NCBI GenBank assembly: GCA_965229635.1
Contig: OZ245894.1
Span: forward strand, 8,618,001-8,682,000
Source: BQJU01 sp965229635
GTDB taxonomy: Bacteria > Bacteroidota > Bacteroidia > Chitinophagales > Saprospiraceae
Reading direction: 5' to 3'
Length of the DNA: 64,000 nucleotides
This document shows, one piece after another, positions 7,957-17,213 of this stretch. The position numbers were made by a program, and so were the translations under genes. Position 1 is the stretch's first letter; every line of letters starts with the position of its first letter. The notes below the pieces were generated by a model. It made no database searches. It was not told the DNA's origin and was given only the letters and a program-made list of their open reading frames with translations.

Positions 7957-9759
7957 ATGATGAGGTTTATAATTGTTTTAGCAATTTCAATTTGTGGCGT
8001 ACTTTCCGTCCAGGCTCAGGATGCCAAACTGGCTCAGCAATACTACCAGAACGGAGAATTTGAAAAGGCTTCCGTGATCTACGAAAAGCTATTTGACAAA
8101 AGCAATAGCGACTTTTTCTTTGATCGCTATGTAGAGTGCTTATTGGCGATGGAAGACTTCGAATCCTGTGAAAAAGTTATCAAAAAGCAGTTAAAGAAGC
8201 AACCGGATAACGTCAACCTGTATGTTACCTACGGCCGGCTGCTCAACCGGCAGTTTAAAGACGACGAGGCGGAAGAACAATACGCCGAAGCCATCAAGCG
8301 ACTGCCAAAAGACCAATATACCATCACTCGTCTGGCCAATGCCTTTCTCAACCTCACCCGCTACGATCTGGCTACACAAGTATACGAGCGGGGCTCGGAT
8401 TTGCTGAAAGACGATCGCATCTTTGCCTTCAACCTGGGAGAATTATACCGCCGCAAGGGAGATACCGATAAGATGATCGAGAATTACCTGATCAGTCTGG
8501 AGGACAAACCCGAACGCATCAATACCCTGAAAACGCTTTTTCAGCGCTTTTTATCGGAAGAAGATTTTAAGGAATTACAGGCGCAATTGTATGCCCGCAT
8601 CCAGGAAAATGAAGATTCTCCGGTTTTCCCCGAGTTGTTGTCCTGGGTGTTCATACAGCGCAAAGACTATAGAAATGCCTTTCGTCAGGAAAAGGCCCTC
8701 GACCGTCGCTTTGACGAAAATGGAGGCCGCCTGTTTCGGTTGGGTCAAATGGCCGCCAATGATAAGAACTACGATTCGGCCATTGAGATTTTCGACTACA
8801 TTGTAGAGCAAAAAGGCCTTACCTCCACCTACTATCAGGATGCCAAGCAGCTGGCTTTGCGGGCACGTCGCGACAAACTGGTGGGTGGCTATGACTATAC
8901 CGAAGCCGAACTGCGCGAATTGGAGCAGCAATATCAGCAGTTTCTGGATGAAAGCGGTAGAAATAAAACCAATGCCAGTATTCAACTTGAATTGGCCAAG
9001 CTCGAAGCCTTTTACCTCAATGACCTCGACAAAGCCATCGAATTGCTCAAGGAATTGATCGATTTTCCAAATGTAGATCGGGTAACCCAGGCGGAGGCCA
9101 AACTGGCGCTGGCTGACTTTTACCTGATGCAGGGCGAACGCTGGGAGTCCACCCTATTGTATTCGCAGGTAGACAAGGAATTTAAGGAGGCCTTATTGGG
9201 GCACGAAGCGCGTTTCCGCAATGCTAAATTGTCTTATTACACCGGAGACTTTCAGTGGGCACAGGCGCAATTTGACATATTGAAGGCATCTACTTCCAAG
9301 CTGATCGCCAATGATGCGCTGGACCTTTCCGTCTTCATCATGGATAATCTGGGACTAGATACCACCGCAACGGCCCTGGAAATGTATGCCGACGCCGATT
9401 TGTTGGTATTCCAAAACCGCTTTGATGAGGCTTTCGCCAAAGTAGATAGTCTGGTACAGCTATTTCCTGAGCACAGCTTGCAAGATGATGTTTTCTATCT
9501 GAAAGCGCAGGTTTTCCGCAAAAAGCGGGAATACGTAAAGGCTGGCGAGATGTACCAAAAGGTCATTGATAAAGATCCGGAGGGAATCCGTGCCGACAAC
9601 TCGATCTTCCAATTGGCGGAGCTTTACGAAACTCACCTCAACGATATCGAAAAAGCCAAGACGCTTTACGAAACATTATTCATCGACTATTCAGGAAGTA
9701 CATTTGCCGTGGAAGCCCGGAAGCGTTTCCGGAAGTTGCGCGGTGATGACGTGCAATAG
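7957..9759 (+). CDS. Tetratricopeptide-repeat protein, exported
   Basis: A 600-residue protein with a clear signal peptide (MMRFIIVLAISICGVLSVQAQ, cut after QAQ) followed by TPR repeats through most of its length, for example QYYQNGEFEKASVIYEKLF, EYVKAGEMYQKVIDKDPEG and IEKAKTLYETLFIDYSGS. TPR arrays are protein-binding scaffolds; the partner is unknown. It should act in the periplasm. ATG at 7957 and 7960 are equally possible. It is preceded by a terminator and so is probably its own transcription unit. Confidence 0.82.
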   Translation: MMRFIIVLAISICGVLSVQAQDAKLAQQYYQNGEFEKASVIYEKLFDKSNSDFFFDRYVECLLAMEDFESCEKVIKKQLKKQPDNVNLYVTYGRLLNRQFKDDEAEEQYAEAIKRLPKDQYTITRLANAFLNLTRYDLATQVYERGSDLLKDDRIFAFNLGELYRRKGDTDKMIENYLISLEDKPERINTLKTLFQRFLSEEDFKELQAQLYARIQENEDSPVFPELLSWVFIQRKDYRNAFRQEKALDRRFDENGGRLFRLGQMAANDKNYDSAIEIFDYIVEQKGLTSTYYQDAKQLALRARRDKLVGGYDYTEAELRELEQQYQQFLDESGRNKTNASIQLELAKLEAFYLNDLDKAIELLKELIDFPNVDRVTQAEAKLALADFYLMQGERWESTLLYSQVDKEFKEALLGHEARFRNAKLSYYTGDFQWAQAQFDILKASTSKLIANDALDLSVFIMDNLGLDTTATALEMYADADLLVFQNRFDEAFAKVDSLVQLFPEHSLQDDVFYLKAQVFRKKREYVKAGEMYQKVIDKDPEGIRADNSIFQLAELYETHLNDIEKAKTLYETLFIDYSGSTFAVEARKRFRKLRGDDVQ

Positions 9760-9778
9760 GACTTGCCATAAAACCAAA

Positions 9779-9809
9779 ACGTGTCATCCTCATGGTGAAG
9801 ATGACACGT
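9779..9809 (-). terminator. Hairpin terminator shared by the TPR gene and rpmH
   Basis: A perfect 10-bp stem (ACGTGTCATC / GATGACACGT) between convergent genes. On the minus strand it runs into TTTGGTTTT, so it best serves rpmH. Confidence 0.65.
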
Positions 9810-9846
9810 CCTATGGTTAGCTGAGCAAACGCTACAGTGCGTGCGC

Positions 9847-10002
9847 TTACTTCAGTCTCTTTTCGTCGGAAACAGTAAGCTTTGCACGGCCCTTTGCTCT
9901 GCGGCGAGCCAAAACCTTACGGCCATTCTTGCTGCTCATGCGAGAACGGAACCCATGCTTATTGGACCGCTTTCTTCTTGATGGTTGAAACGTTCTTTTC
10001 AT
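9847..10002 (-). CDS. rpmH: 50S ribosomal protein L34
   Basis: A 51-residue, very basic protein read from ATG at 10002. It begins MKRTFQPSRRKRSNKHGFR and contains the RMSSKNGRKVLARRRAKGR core of L34, with the short C-terminal tail usual in Bacteroidetes (KLTVSDEKRLK). It is a component of the large ribosomal subunit. It is not next to rnpA or dnaA here, unlike in many bacteria. A good Bacteroidetes promoter precedes it, so it is probably transcribed on its own. Confidence 0.96.
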   Translation of the reverse strand: MKRTFQPSRRKRSNKHGFRSRMSSKNGRKVLARRRAKGRAKLTVSDEKRLK

Positions 10003-10036
10003 TTCTCTAAAATTTTGCCGTTTTTCAAAAGCTTGG

Positions 10037-10067
10037 CAAAGGTAAAACTATTTTAGAAAATAGCCAA
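10037..10067 (-). promoter_or_regulatory. Candidate promoter of rpmH
   Basis: On the minus strand the sequence reads TTG, 20 bp, TACCTTTG. This fits the Bacteroidetes consensus (-33 TTTG-like, -7 TAnnTTTG) at a normal spacing and lies 35 bp upstream of the rpmH start. Confidence 0.6.
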
Positions 10068-10079
10068 GTAATGGCTTGA

Positions 10080-10649
10080 TTAAATGGTCATGATATCTTT
10101 TTCCTTATTCTTGACCATATCGTCAATCCTCTTGGAGAACTTATCGGTCATATCCTGGATTTCCTGTTCGCGGCGTTTACCATTATCTTCGGGTAGGTCA
10201 CCGGCTTTTACGGCTTTTTTAATTTTATCCATACCGTGGTGTCGGGCACTGCGTATACCCACCTTGGTATCTTCCCCCATGCTCTTCACTCTTTTAACCA
10301 GATCCTTGCGACGTTCTTCAGTCAACGGAGGAATAATGATTCGGATCACCTCACCGTCATTTTGAGGCGTTACACCCAGGTTGGCTTCAAAAATTGATCT
10401 TTCAATCTCACCGATCAGGCTTTTTTCCCAGGGTTGAACCACCAGCGTACGCGAATCGGAAACCGCCACATTCGCTACCTGATTGATGGGGGTTGGCGCA
10501 CCGTAATAATTGACTCTCAAACCGCTCAACATATCGGGCGAGGCCTTACCTGCTCTTACCTTGATCAATTCGTTGTGGAGGTGCTCAATGGCACTTTCCA
10601 TAGAAAGTTCAGTTTCCTCAATTAATGCTTCGAGCTCTTCCTGCTGCAT
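10080..10649 (-). CDS. frr: Ribosome recycling factor
   Basis: A 189-residue protein with the full RRF pattern: RAGKASPDMLSGLRVNYYGAPTPINQVA, then a WEKS-x-x-x-x-IE-x-x-I block, then IIIPPLTEERRKDLVKRVK and the closing charged helix. It splits post-termination ribosomes together with EF-G. The length is normal for the family and the start is the conserved N-terminal helix. It lies downstream of the metallopeptidase gene on the same strand, with a gap of 73 bp, and upstream of rpmH. Confidence 0.96.
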   Translation of the reverse strand: MQQEELEALIEETELSMESAIEHLHNELIKVRAGKASPDMLSGLRVNYYGAPTPINQVANVAVSDSRTLVVQPWEKSLIGEIERSIFEANLGVTPQNDGEVIRIIIPPLTEERRKDLVKRVKSMGEDTKVGIRSARHHGMDKIKKAVKAGDLPEDNGKRREQEIQDMTDKFSKRIDDMVKNKEKDIMTI

Positions 10650-10722
10650 ATTGGTAGTAATTTGGTGTCGACTAAAAATAGTAAAAATTATCTTTCTTTG
10701 CCCACGAAATTTCTTAAAGAAA

Positions 10723-11421
10723 TTATCTCCGGCTCATTGCCTGGTAGCGCAATAGAAAATAAAGAAACATTACCAAAGCTGAAAGTGCCGCCGAGACATA
10801 GGTCATCGCCGCCCACCAAAGGGCATCTTTGGCACCTGCGTATTCGGCTCCTTTCGCTGCCCGGCTCTCATCAAGCCAGGCCAGGGCCCGTTGGCTGGCG
10901 TCAAATTCTACCGGCAGGGTAATCAGGCTAAACAAGGCGGTAATGCCAAATGTAGCCAGCGTGATCAACATGAGGGTGGGGCTGCCATTAACGCCAAAGG
11001 CACCCAGAGCAAACAGCAACAAAAACTGCTGGGCCTTTGCTGCCAGATTGACTACAGGTACGATAGCAGAACGCAACTTAAGCCAAACGTAAGCATTGGC
11101 GTGCTGGACCGCATGGCCGCATTCATGTGCCGCCACGGCTGCCGCTGCCACGCTGCGTTCCCGATAAACGGCCGGACTCAGCTTCACTGTTTTGGTCAAT
11201 GGATTGTAATGGTCGGACAAAAAACCTTGTCCTTCTTCTATTTTAACATCATTGATGCCATAATAATCGAGCATGGCCTGAGCAATTTCGCGGCCGCTGC
11301 GACCGGAGGTCATCGGCACCTGACTGTAATGCTTAAATTTTGACTTCAGCCGATTGCTCAGATAGCCCCCGAGCAAAGAGAAAATGCCTGTAATAACGAT
11401 GTATCCCATGTACGATCCCAT
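10723..11421 (-). CDS. Membrane zinc metallopeptidase, YugP-like
   Basis: A 232-residue membrane protein read from ATG at 11421. It has an N-terminal helix, the zinc motif HECGH in AVAAHECGHAVQHA near residue 115, and further helices after it, including the FDASQRALAWLDE block that is typical of this DUF/YugP family (neutral zinc metallopeptidase). The substrate is unknown. It lies 15 bp after serS on the same strand and is likely co-transcribed. Cys follows the catalytic Glu, as is usual in this family. Confidence 0.87.
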   Translation of the reverse strand: MGSYMGYIVITGIFSLLGGYLSNRLKSKFKHYSQVPMTSGRSGREIAQAMLDYYGINDVKIEEGQGFLSDHYNPLTKTVKLSPAVYRERSVAAAAVAAHECGHAVQHANAYVWLKLRSAIVPVVNLAAKAQQFLLLFALGAFGVNGSPTLMLITLATFGITALFSLITLPVEFDASQRALAWLDESRAAKGAEYAGAKDALWWAAMTYVSAALSALVMFLYFLLRYQAMSRR

Positions 11422-11436
11422 GATCAAACGAGTTTC

Positions 11437-12708
11437 TTATTTGAGCACCTCAAACCCGGTGTAGGTTTGCAATGCTTTAGGAATTTTAATGCCTTCCGGT
11501 GTTTGATTGTTTTCCAAAAGGGCGGCAATAATTCTGGCCAGGGCCAGTGCGCTGCCGTTGAGCGTATGAACCAGGCGTGTACTTTTACCATCGCGGAAAC
11601 GCAACATCAAGCGATTGGCCTGGTAGGTTTCAAAGTTGGAAACAGAGCTCACTTCCAGCCACCGCTGCTGCGCTGCAGAATACACTTCAAAGTCGAAGGT
11701 CAGCGCTGAGGTAAATCCAAGATCTCCTCCACACAACCTCAGGATGCGATACGGCAACTCCAGTTTTTCCATCAGGCCCGATACGTGAGCCAACATTTCC
11801 TGAAGGGTATCATAAGACTTATCAGGGTGCTGAATCTGCACAATTTCCACCTTATCAAACTGGTGCACCCGGTTGAGGCCACGTACGTGGGCACCATAGG
11901 AACCTGCTTCCCGCCGAAAACATGGTGTATAGCCTGTTAGTTTGATCGGAAAATCAGCTTCCTGAAGGATTTCATCGCGATAGATATTGGTCACCGGTAC
12001 TTCCGCCGTGGGAATGAGGTAGAGGTTGTCTTTTTCCACGTAATACATCTGGCCTTCCTTATCGGGCAACTGGCCGGTGGCACGAGCGGAGTCTTCGTTT
12101 ACCAACAACGGAGGCACGATTTCGAGGTAGCCGGCGCGACTGGCTTCATCCAGAAAAAAGTTGATCAATGCGCGTTGCAATCGTGCGCCTTTCCCCTGAA
12201 AAACGGGAAAACCGGCACCGGTGATTTTGACACCCAATTCCAGATCAAAAATGTTGTATTTCTTGGCCAATTCCCAGTGTGGCAGCGCCTCTTCCGCCAG
12301 TTGTGGCAAATCACCCTCCCAGGCGCGGTACACCTCATTGTCTTCTTCGGAGCTACCAGCGGGTACGGATTCGTGTGGGATATTGGGAATTTTATACAGC
12401 AACTCTTCGAGTTCGGCGGATACTGATTTCAGCGTTTCCTCAAGTTCTCCTCCTTTTTCTTTGAGGGTAGACACTTCAGACTTCATCGCTTCCGCTTCGT
12501 CTCGCTTGCCGGTTTTGTACAAGTTGCCGATTTCTTTGGAGAGCTGATTGCGCGTAGCCAGATTACCGTCCAATTCCGTTTGTGTGCTTCTTCTTTGTTC
12601 ATCAAGCTGGAAAATCTCATCGACCAATTCCATCTCTTTGAAATTGCGAACCTTCAATCCCGCAATAATTCGGTCACGATTTTCTCTAAAAAACCCAATC
12701 TCTAACAT
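11437..12708 (-). CDS. serS: Seryl-tRNA synthetase
   Basis: A 423-residue class II aminoacyl-tRNA synthetase. Residues 1-100 form the N-terminal coiled-coil arm that grips tRNA-Ser. The catalytic domain shows the TAEVPVTN block, the motif 2 arginine in CFRREAGSYG, FDKVEIVQI, and motif 3 in LNGSALALARIIAALLENNQ. It charges tRNA-Ser in the cytosol. The length and start agree with the family. A TATCTTTG box lies 73 bp upstream. Confidence 0.97.
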   Translation of the reverse strand: MLEIGFFRENRDRIIAGLKVRNFKEMELVDEIFQLDEQRRSTQTELDGNLATRNQLSKEIGNLYKTGKRDEAEAMKSEVSTLKEKGGELEETLKSVSAELEELLYKIPNIPHESVPAGSSEEDNEVYRAWEGDLPQLAEEALPHWELAKKYNIFDLELGVKITGAGFPVFQGKGARLQRALINFFLDEASRAGYLEIVPPLLVNEDSARATGQLPDKEGQMYYVEKDNLYLIPTAEVPVTNIYRDEILQEADFPIKLTGYTPCFRREAGSYGAHVRGLNRVHQFDKVEIVQIQHPDKSYDTLQEMLAHVSGLMEKLELPYRILRLCGGDLGFTSALTFDFEVYSAAQQRWLEVSSVSNFETYQANRLMLRFRDGKSTRLVHTLNGSALALARIIAALLENNQTPEGIKIPKALQTYTGFEVLK

Positions 12709-13105
12709 AAATGTGGTAGATTATAAGACTAAATTAACACTTCAGAGGCAACTTTAATGCCCACTTTTGGTTATTTTTTGCAAAGATAGTATTTGAAATC
12801 CAAAATTAAGTGTAAATTTGTTTCGGCAAAACAAAGCACCCCACTCTAAGCTACGTCTATTATCCAGTTTTAGTTAAAGGTGTTACGCTCCAATTCTTAC
12901 TTTATTCCCCACTTCTAATTATAGGAAGTTCCAAGAGCTGGTAGGCATTGTGAGGTCAGCGATTTTATCAATTACTTTATCTAAGGACAAAACTGTTTCT
13001 CCGCACAACAGATAAGATTCCACTAAATAGATTTTTTTATTCTGACTAATGACAGAAGACAACCCATTCCAGAACGTTTTTAATTTTAGTAACATATATT
13101 AAATC
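12709..13105. other. Divergent intergenic region between serS and rho
   Basis: 397 bp without a gene. A perfect -7 box for serS, TATCTTTG, lies on the minus strand at 12781-12788, but no good -33 box is at the right distance. I see no convincing rho promoter box and no attenuator-like hairpin. The rest is AT-rich and featureless to the eye. Confidence 0.5.
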
Positions 13106-14779
13106 ATGCTTGATATACTGCAATTGAATGACATGCTCGTTCCTGAACTTAGGGAATTAGCTGAGCAAATCGGACTATCCGGATATAAGCGCTTAAATAA
13201 ACAAGAGTTAATCCATAAGATATTGGACCATCAGGCAGTGGTAGGTTCAACTGAAGAACCTGGTGCGCCTGAAAAAGCAAAAGATAAAAAAGAAAAAGAG
13301 AAGAAGAAAGATAAAGATTCTGCCGAGGAGAGCAGCCGCTCTCAACGGCGGACCAGAGCCCGAAAACCCAAGGACAAAGAAGAAGAGGAAGTGACAGCAG
13401 CAGGTAGCGAAAATGGCAACGGCAACGGCAACGGCAAAGACAACGACCGTCGTGATAACCGTAACAGCGGTCGCCGGGAAAGGAATGATGACAACACAGA
13501 GGACGATAATTCGCGTTCACGCCGTCAGCCCAACCGCAACCAACGCTCCAACGACGATGCCGACGAATCTTCTACCCGCAGACCTCCACGCCACGACTCC
13601 AGATCCGATTCCAATTCTGATAATAAATCCAGCCAGGAAAAGAAATTTGATATTGAACTCGATGGGATCATCGAAGGAGAGGGTATCCTGGAGATGATGC
13701 CGGACGGTTATGGTTTTCTGCGTTCGGCAGATTACAACTACCTCACATCTCCCGACGATATTTATGTGTCGCCATCACAAATCAAATTGTTTGGACTGCG
13801 TACCGGTGATACTGTACGTGGTGCGGTAAGACCGCCAAAGGAAGGAGAAAAATATTTTGCCTTGCTGCGGGTTTCCAAGATCAACGGCCTGCAACCGCAA
13901 GACATCCGCGATCGGGTACCTTTTGACTACCTGACGCCCCTTTTCCCTCAGGAAAAATTCAACCTCATTACTTCACCAACCGGCCGCGACTTCAGTACGC
14001 GTATCATCGACCTGTTTACACCAATTGGTAAAGGACAGCGTGGATTGATTGTGGCACAGCCGAAGACCGGTAAGACCTGGTTGCTGAAGGATGTGGCCAA
14101 TGCCATTGCCAAGAACCACCCCGAGTGTTACCTGATCGTATTGCTGATCGATGAGCGCCCGGAAGAGGTAACCGATATGAAGCGCAGTGTAAATGCAGAA
14201 GTTGTCGCTTCTACTTTTGATGAACCTGCCGACAATCACGTTCGCGTAGCGGGTATCGTGCTGGAAAAGGCCAAGCGCCTGGTAGAGAGCGGACACGATG
14301 TGTGTATCCTGCTCGACTCCATCACGCGTCTGGCTCGTGCCTACAACACCGTTGCTCCGGCAAGTGGTAAGGTACTTTCCGGTGGTGTGGAAGCCAACGC
14401 TCTACACAAACCGAAGAAGTTCTTTGGTGCTGCCCGTAATATCGAAGGTGGCGGATCACTGACCATCCTGGCTACGGCACTGACCGATACAGGATCGAAG
14501 ATGGACGGTGTGATCTTTGAAGAATTTAAAGGTACGGGTAACATGGAACTACAGCTGGACCGCAGCTTGTCAAACAAGCGCTTGTATCCAGCCATTGATT
14601 TGACGAAGTCAAGTACACGCCGTGAAGACCTGCTTCTCGATAAGGATACGCTACAGAGAATGTTCATCCTGCGCAATCACCTGGCCGATATGAAGCCAGA
14701 TGAGGCCATGGAATTCCTGAAGAAACACCTGGTGAGCACCAGCAGTAACGAGGAGTTCCTCGTTTCGATGAACGGATAA
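13106..14779 (+). CDS. rho: Transcription termination factor Rho
   Basis: A 557-residue Rho. Residues 1-45 are the Rho N-terminal helical domain (LNDMLVPELRELAEQIGLSG); about 55-180 form a low-complexity, highly charged insert rich in Lys/Glu, then Asn/Gly, then Arg/Asp; about 186-250 are the cold-shock RNA-binding fold; and the ATPase follows with Walker A VAQPKTGKTWLL and Walker B IVLLIDERPEE. It unwinds RNA to end transcription. The extra insert, which includes an NGNGNGNG run, is known from Bacteroidetes Rho proteins. A terminator follows. Confidence 0.97.
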   Translation: MLDILQLNDMLVPELRELAEQIGLSGYKRLNKQELIHKILDHQAVVGSTEEPGAPEKAKDKKEKEKKKDKDSAEESSRSQRRTRARKPKDKEEEEVTAAGSENGNGNGNGKDNDRRDNRNSGRRERNDDNTEDDNSRSRRQPNRNQRSNDDADESSTRRPPRHDSRSDSNSDNKSSQEKKFDIELDGIIEGEGILEMMPDGYGFLRSADYNYLTSPDDIYVSPSQIKLFGLRTGDTVRGAVRPPKEGEKYFALLRVSKINGLQPQDIRDRVPFDYLTPLFPQEKFNLITSPTGRDFSTRIIDLFTPIGKGQRGLIVAQPKTGKTWLLKDVANAIAKNHPECYLIVLLIDERPEEVTDMKRSVNAEVVASTFDEPADNHVRVAGIVLEKAKRLVESGHDVCILLDSITRLARAYNTVAPASGKVLSGGVEANALHKPKKFFGAARNIEGGGSLTILATALTDTGSKMDGVIFEEFKGTGNMELQLDRSLSNKRLYPAIDLTKSSTRREDLLLDKDTLQRMFILRNHLADMKPDEAMEFLKKHLVSTSSNEEFLVSMNG

Positions 14780-14805
14780 GATATACGTTTTCAGACAACG
14801 AATTA

Positions 14806-14844
14806 GAGGCCGGTTCTCCGCAGAGAGTCGGCCTCTTTCTTTTT
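14806..14844 (+). terminator. Rho-independent terminator after rho
   Basis: GAGGCCG and CGGCCTC arms with an internal mismatch close a loop and run into TTTCTTTTT. Confidence 0.75.
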
Positions 14845-14849
14845 GCGGC

Positions 14850-14990
14850 ACCGCGTAAGGTGCCTGGAGTGCAGCCGTAATGAAATGCAGGCTGGCCCGC
14901 AGGGCTGATCTCGGCTGAGCCGAGAGAACATGAAAGGGACCGACCCGCCTTCGCCAGAGCTATGGCGGGATACGCCCAAATAAAAAAATT
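14850..14990. repeat. GC-rich hairpin repeat unit, copy 1
   Basis: A GC-rich non-coding block with a CTCGGCT-G-AGCCGAG hairpin at about 14912-14926 and an ending of the form TACGCCCAAATAAAA. The block at 62268-62467 has the same hairpin core (CTCGGCTGAGCCG) and the ending CACGCCCAAAAAATT, followed in both cases by the 3' end of a minus-strand gene. No open frame is shared. Confidence 0.5.
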
Positions 14991-15018
14991 AGGGCATACC
15001 CGGTGAAGGATATGCCCT
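14991..15018 (-). terminator. Rho-independent terminator of the beta-barrel-like gene
   Basis: Perfect arms AGGGCATA and TATGCCCT around a 12-nt loop. On the minus strand the stem runs into AATTTTTTTATTT, 24 bp after the stop of the 15043-15609 gene. Confidence 0.85.
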
Positions 15019-15042
15019 ATTTCCTATTGCGTTAGGTGCTTA

Positions 15043-15609
15043 TTAATTTACAAAACGGTAACCTACCGCCAGGCGACCGATGAAGTCGAAATTGAGTAGT
15101 GGAATATCGGCGATGTCCTCAGAAAAGCCATCATTTGTTTTGATATTGTCAACAATGGATCTACCAAGTCCGAAACCGATTTCGAATACGACATTCTTTT
15201 GTGAAACCCATTTGTAGCCGGTTAGCAAGCCAAGGGCCACCCGGGTACGGGTAAAACTATCGGACTCATCACCTCCTTCAACGGTGTACTTGCCACCCTT
15301 ATAACGTAAGTAGGCGCCAGCGTAGAAACGGTCAGCACCATCTTGTGGCCCAAAGTAGTATTTGCCGGCTCCCATGAGTCCAAAACTAAAGGTTTTGTAC
15401 TTGGAGTCATCGCCAAGGTCGAGGCTTAGGAAGTCAATAAATGGACTTCCTTCAATGCCGAAGTCGTCACTTGCAATGAATTCAATGTTGGCAGAAACTC
15501 GGGAAAAAAGCAGGCCTACGGGGTTGATTTTCACTTCTACCTGTGCAGTAGCCACACCAGTGAAAGCAGTAATAAATAAGAGCGCGAAAAAAATGGATTT
15601 GGTTTTCAT
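15043..15609 (-). CDS. Exported beta-barrel-like protein (DUF3575-like)
   Basis: A 188-residue protein with a signal peptide (MKTKSIFFALLFITAFTGVA, cut near TAQ) followed by alternating strands typical of small outer membrane barrels (VEVKINPVGLLFSRVSANIEF, FAGAYLRYKGGKYT-like, and a C-terminal strand GRLAVGYRFVN). The KxNPxGLLF opening resembles DUF3575. The ATG at 15609 starts the signal peptide directly; the in-frame ATG at 15645 adds 12 unrelated residues and is rejected. It stands alone and has its own terminator. The function is unknown. Confidence 0.7.
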   Translation of the reverse strand: MKTKSIFFALLFITAFTGVATAQVEVKINPVGLLFSRVSANIEFIASDDFGIEGSPFIDFLSLDLGDDSKYKTFSFGLMGAGKYYFGPQDGADRFYAGAYLRYKGGKYTVEGGDESDSFTRTRVALGLLTGYKWVSQKNVVFEIGFGLGRSIVDNIKTNDGFSEDIADIPLLNFDFIGRLAVGYRFVN

Positions 15610-15791
15610 AAGATAGAGTTTAGGTAAAGAAATATGGTCTTTCATTCCGACGCAAAGCAGTTGCTTTCCGCCACTAACGGATTATACCCGCAAAGAAAGG
15701 ATGTCCCCTAAGGGTTTGCAAATAATTAACTGATTGCTAACAAAAACATGGCGAACTTAACAAAATAATCACAATTTGGCACCGATGGCCA

Positions 15792-17093
15792 CTATTGAAG
15801 CACACTGCTATTCATCAGTTCTTCAATGGCTTCCACCTCTACCGGGATGTGCTCCATGAGGTCGATGGGCTCGGTATCGGTGACCAAAATGTCATTTTCC
15901 AGGCGGATGCCAATATTTTCATTGGGCAGATAAATGCCTGGCTCACAAGTGAATATCATACCCGCCAGAATGGGATCATAGCGATTGGACAAATCGTGTA
16001 CATCGAGGCCCAGATGGTGGGAGGTACCATGCATGAAGTACTTTTTGTACGCCGGGTAGGCCGGATCCTGCTTTTTGATATCCGTTTTATCGAGAATCTT
16101 GAGTTGCAATAATTCCGCTTCCATCACCTTGCCTACCTCGCGGTGGTATTCTTCCAGGGTATTGCCGGGTACCAGCATCGCCCGGGCGGCCTTCATTACT
16201 CGGAGCACGGCTTCGTACACTTCGCGCTGGCGGGGTGTAAACTGACCGCTAACCGGAATGGTGCGCGTCATATCGGAGGCGTAATTGGCGTACTCCGCTC
16301 CAAAGTCGAGCAGCAGGAGGTCACCATCCTGACACCGCTGATCATTTTGACTGTAGTGCAGTACACAGGCATTTTTTCCACTGGCGATGATGGGGTGGTA
16401 GGCATGACCATTGGCGCGATTGCGGATAAATTCGTGGGTAATTTCCGCTTCGACTTCAAACTCCATGCGTCCGGGCTGCACAAATTCGAGAACCCGGTGG
16501 AATGCCTTACCGGTAATATTGATGGCGTGGCGGATGATCTCTACCTCGTAAGGCGATTTGATCATCATCAGCTTTTTCAGAATGGGTTGTGCCCGGTGAT
16601 ATTTGTGTGCAGGGTATTGCTCCATCAGTTTGCGGGTAGCACGCAGATCGCGGGAGGGCACCTCGGAGTGAAAACGGTCATTTTCGTTGAGGTTAATGTA
16701 AACGCGTTTGGCCAGCAGGATGAGTTCGTGCAGGATATTGTCCATTTCATCGAGCCAGTGAATGCGTTCAATGCCCGAAACCTGACGGGCTTCCTCCAGG
16801 GTGTATTTATGACCTTCCCAGGTGGCGAGGTAATCGTTGGTACGCTGAATGAAGGCCACTTCGTGAAATCCTTCCTTAATACAATCGGGAAACAAGACCA
16901 CAACCGTTTCCGGCTGATCGAGGCCGCTTAGATAAAAGAGTCCGGAGTTTTGACGGAATGGGTAAAAGGTATCGCCATTGCGGGGCATGAGGTCATTGGA
17001 GTGAAAAATGGCGATCGAGTCCGGGGTCATCTTGCGGGCAAAGCGCTTGCGGTTGAGCTTAAAGAGTTCGGAGTTTAGCGTTTCGTATTTCAT
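15792..17093 (-). CDS. Xaa-Pro aminopeptidase (M24B)
   Basis: A 433-residue protein with the aminopeptidase P N-terminal domain (residues 1-150) and the pita-bread metallopeptidase fold. The metal ligands are visible in order: Asp in LLLDFGAEYANYASDMTRT (two Asp), His in HGTSHHLGLDVHD, Glu in FTCEPGIYLP, and Glu in GIRLENDILVT. It removes N-terminal residues next to proline in the cytosol, probably with two Mn ions. The length agrees with PepP. It appears to be a single gene. Confidence 0.93.
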   Translation of the reverse strand: MKYETLNSELFKLNRKRFARKMTPDSIAIFHSNDLMPRNGDTFYPFRQNSGLFYLSGLDQPETVVVLFPDCIKEGFHEVAFIQRTNDYLATWEGHKYTLEEARQVSGIERIHWLDEMDNILHELILLAKRVYINLNENDRFHSEVPSRDLRATRKLMEQYPAHKYHRAQPILKKLMMIKSPYEVEIIRHAINITGKAFHRVLEFVQPGRMEFEVEAEITHEFIRNRANGHAYHPIIASGKNACVLHYSQNDQRCQDGDLLLLDFGAEYANYASDMTRTIPVSGQFTPRQREVYEAVLRVMKAARAMLVPGNTLEEYHREVGKVMEAELLQLKILDKTDIKKQDPAYPAYKKYFMHGTSHHLGLDVHDLSNRYDPILAGMIFTCEPGIYLPNENIGIRLENDILVTDTEPIDLMEHIPVEVEAIEELMNSSVLQ

Positions 17094-17213
17094 CTTTCTG
17101 TTCTTTTTATCATGTTCATGGATAGTAATCTAGTGCTGTCGGCCAATTTTAACAAATCGGGGGAAGCCACCAAACGGCAGACTTCCCCCTTTATTTTTGC
17201 AGATGATAACAGA

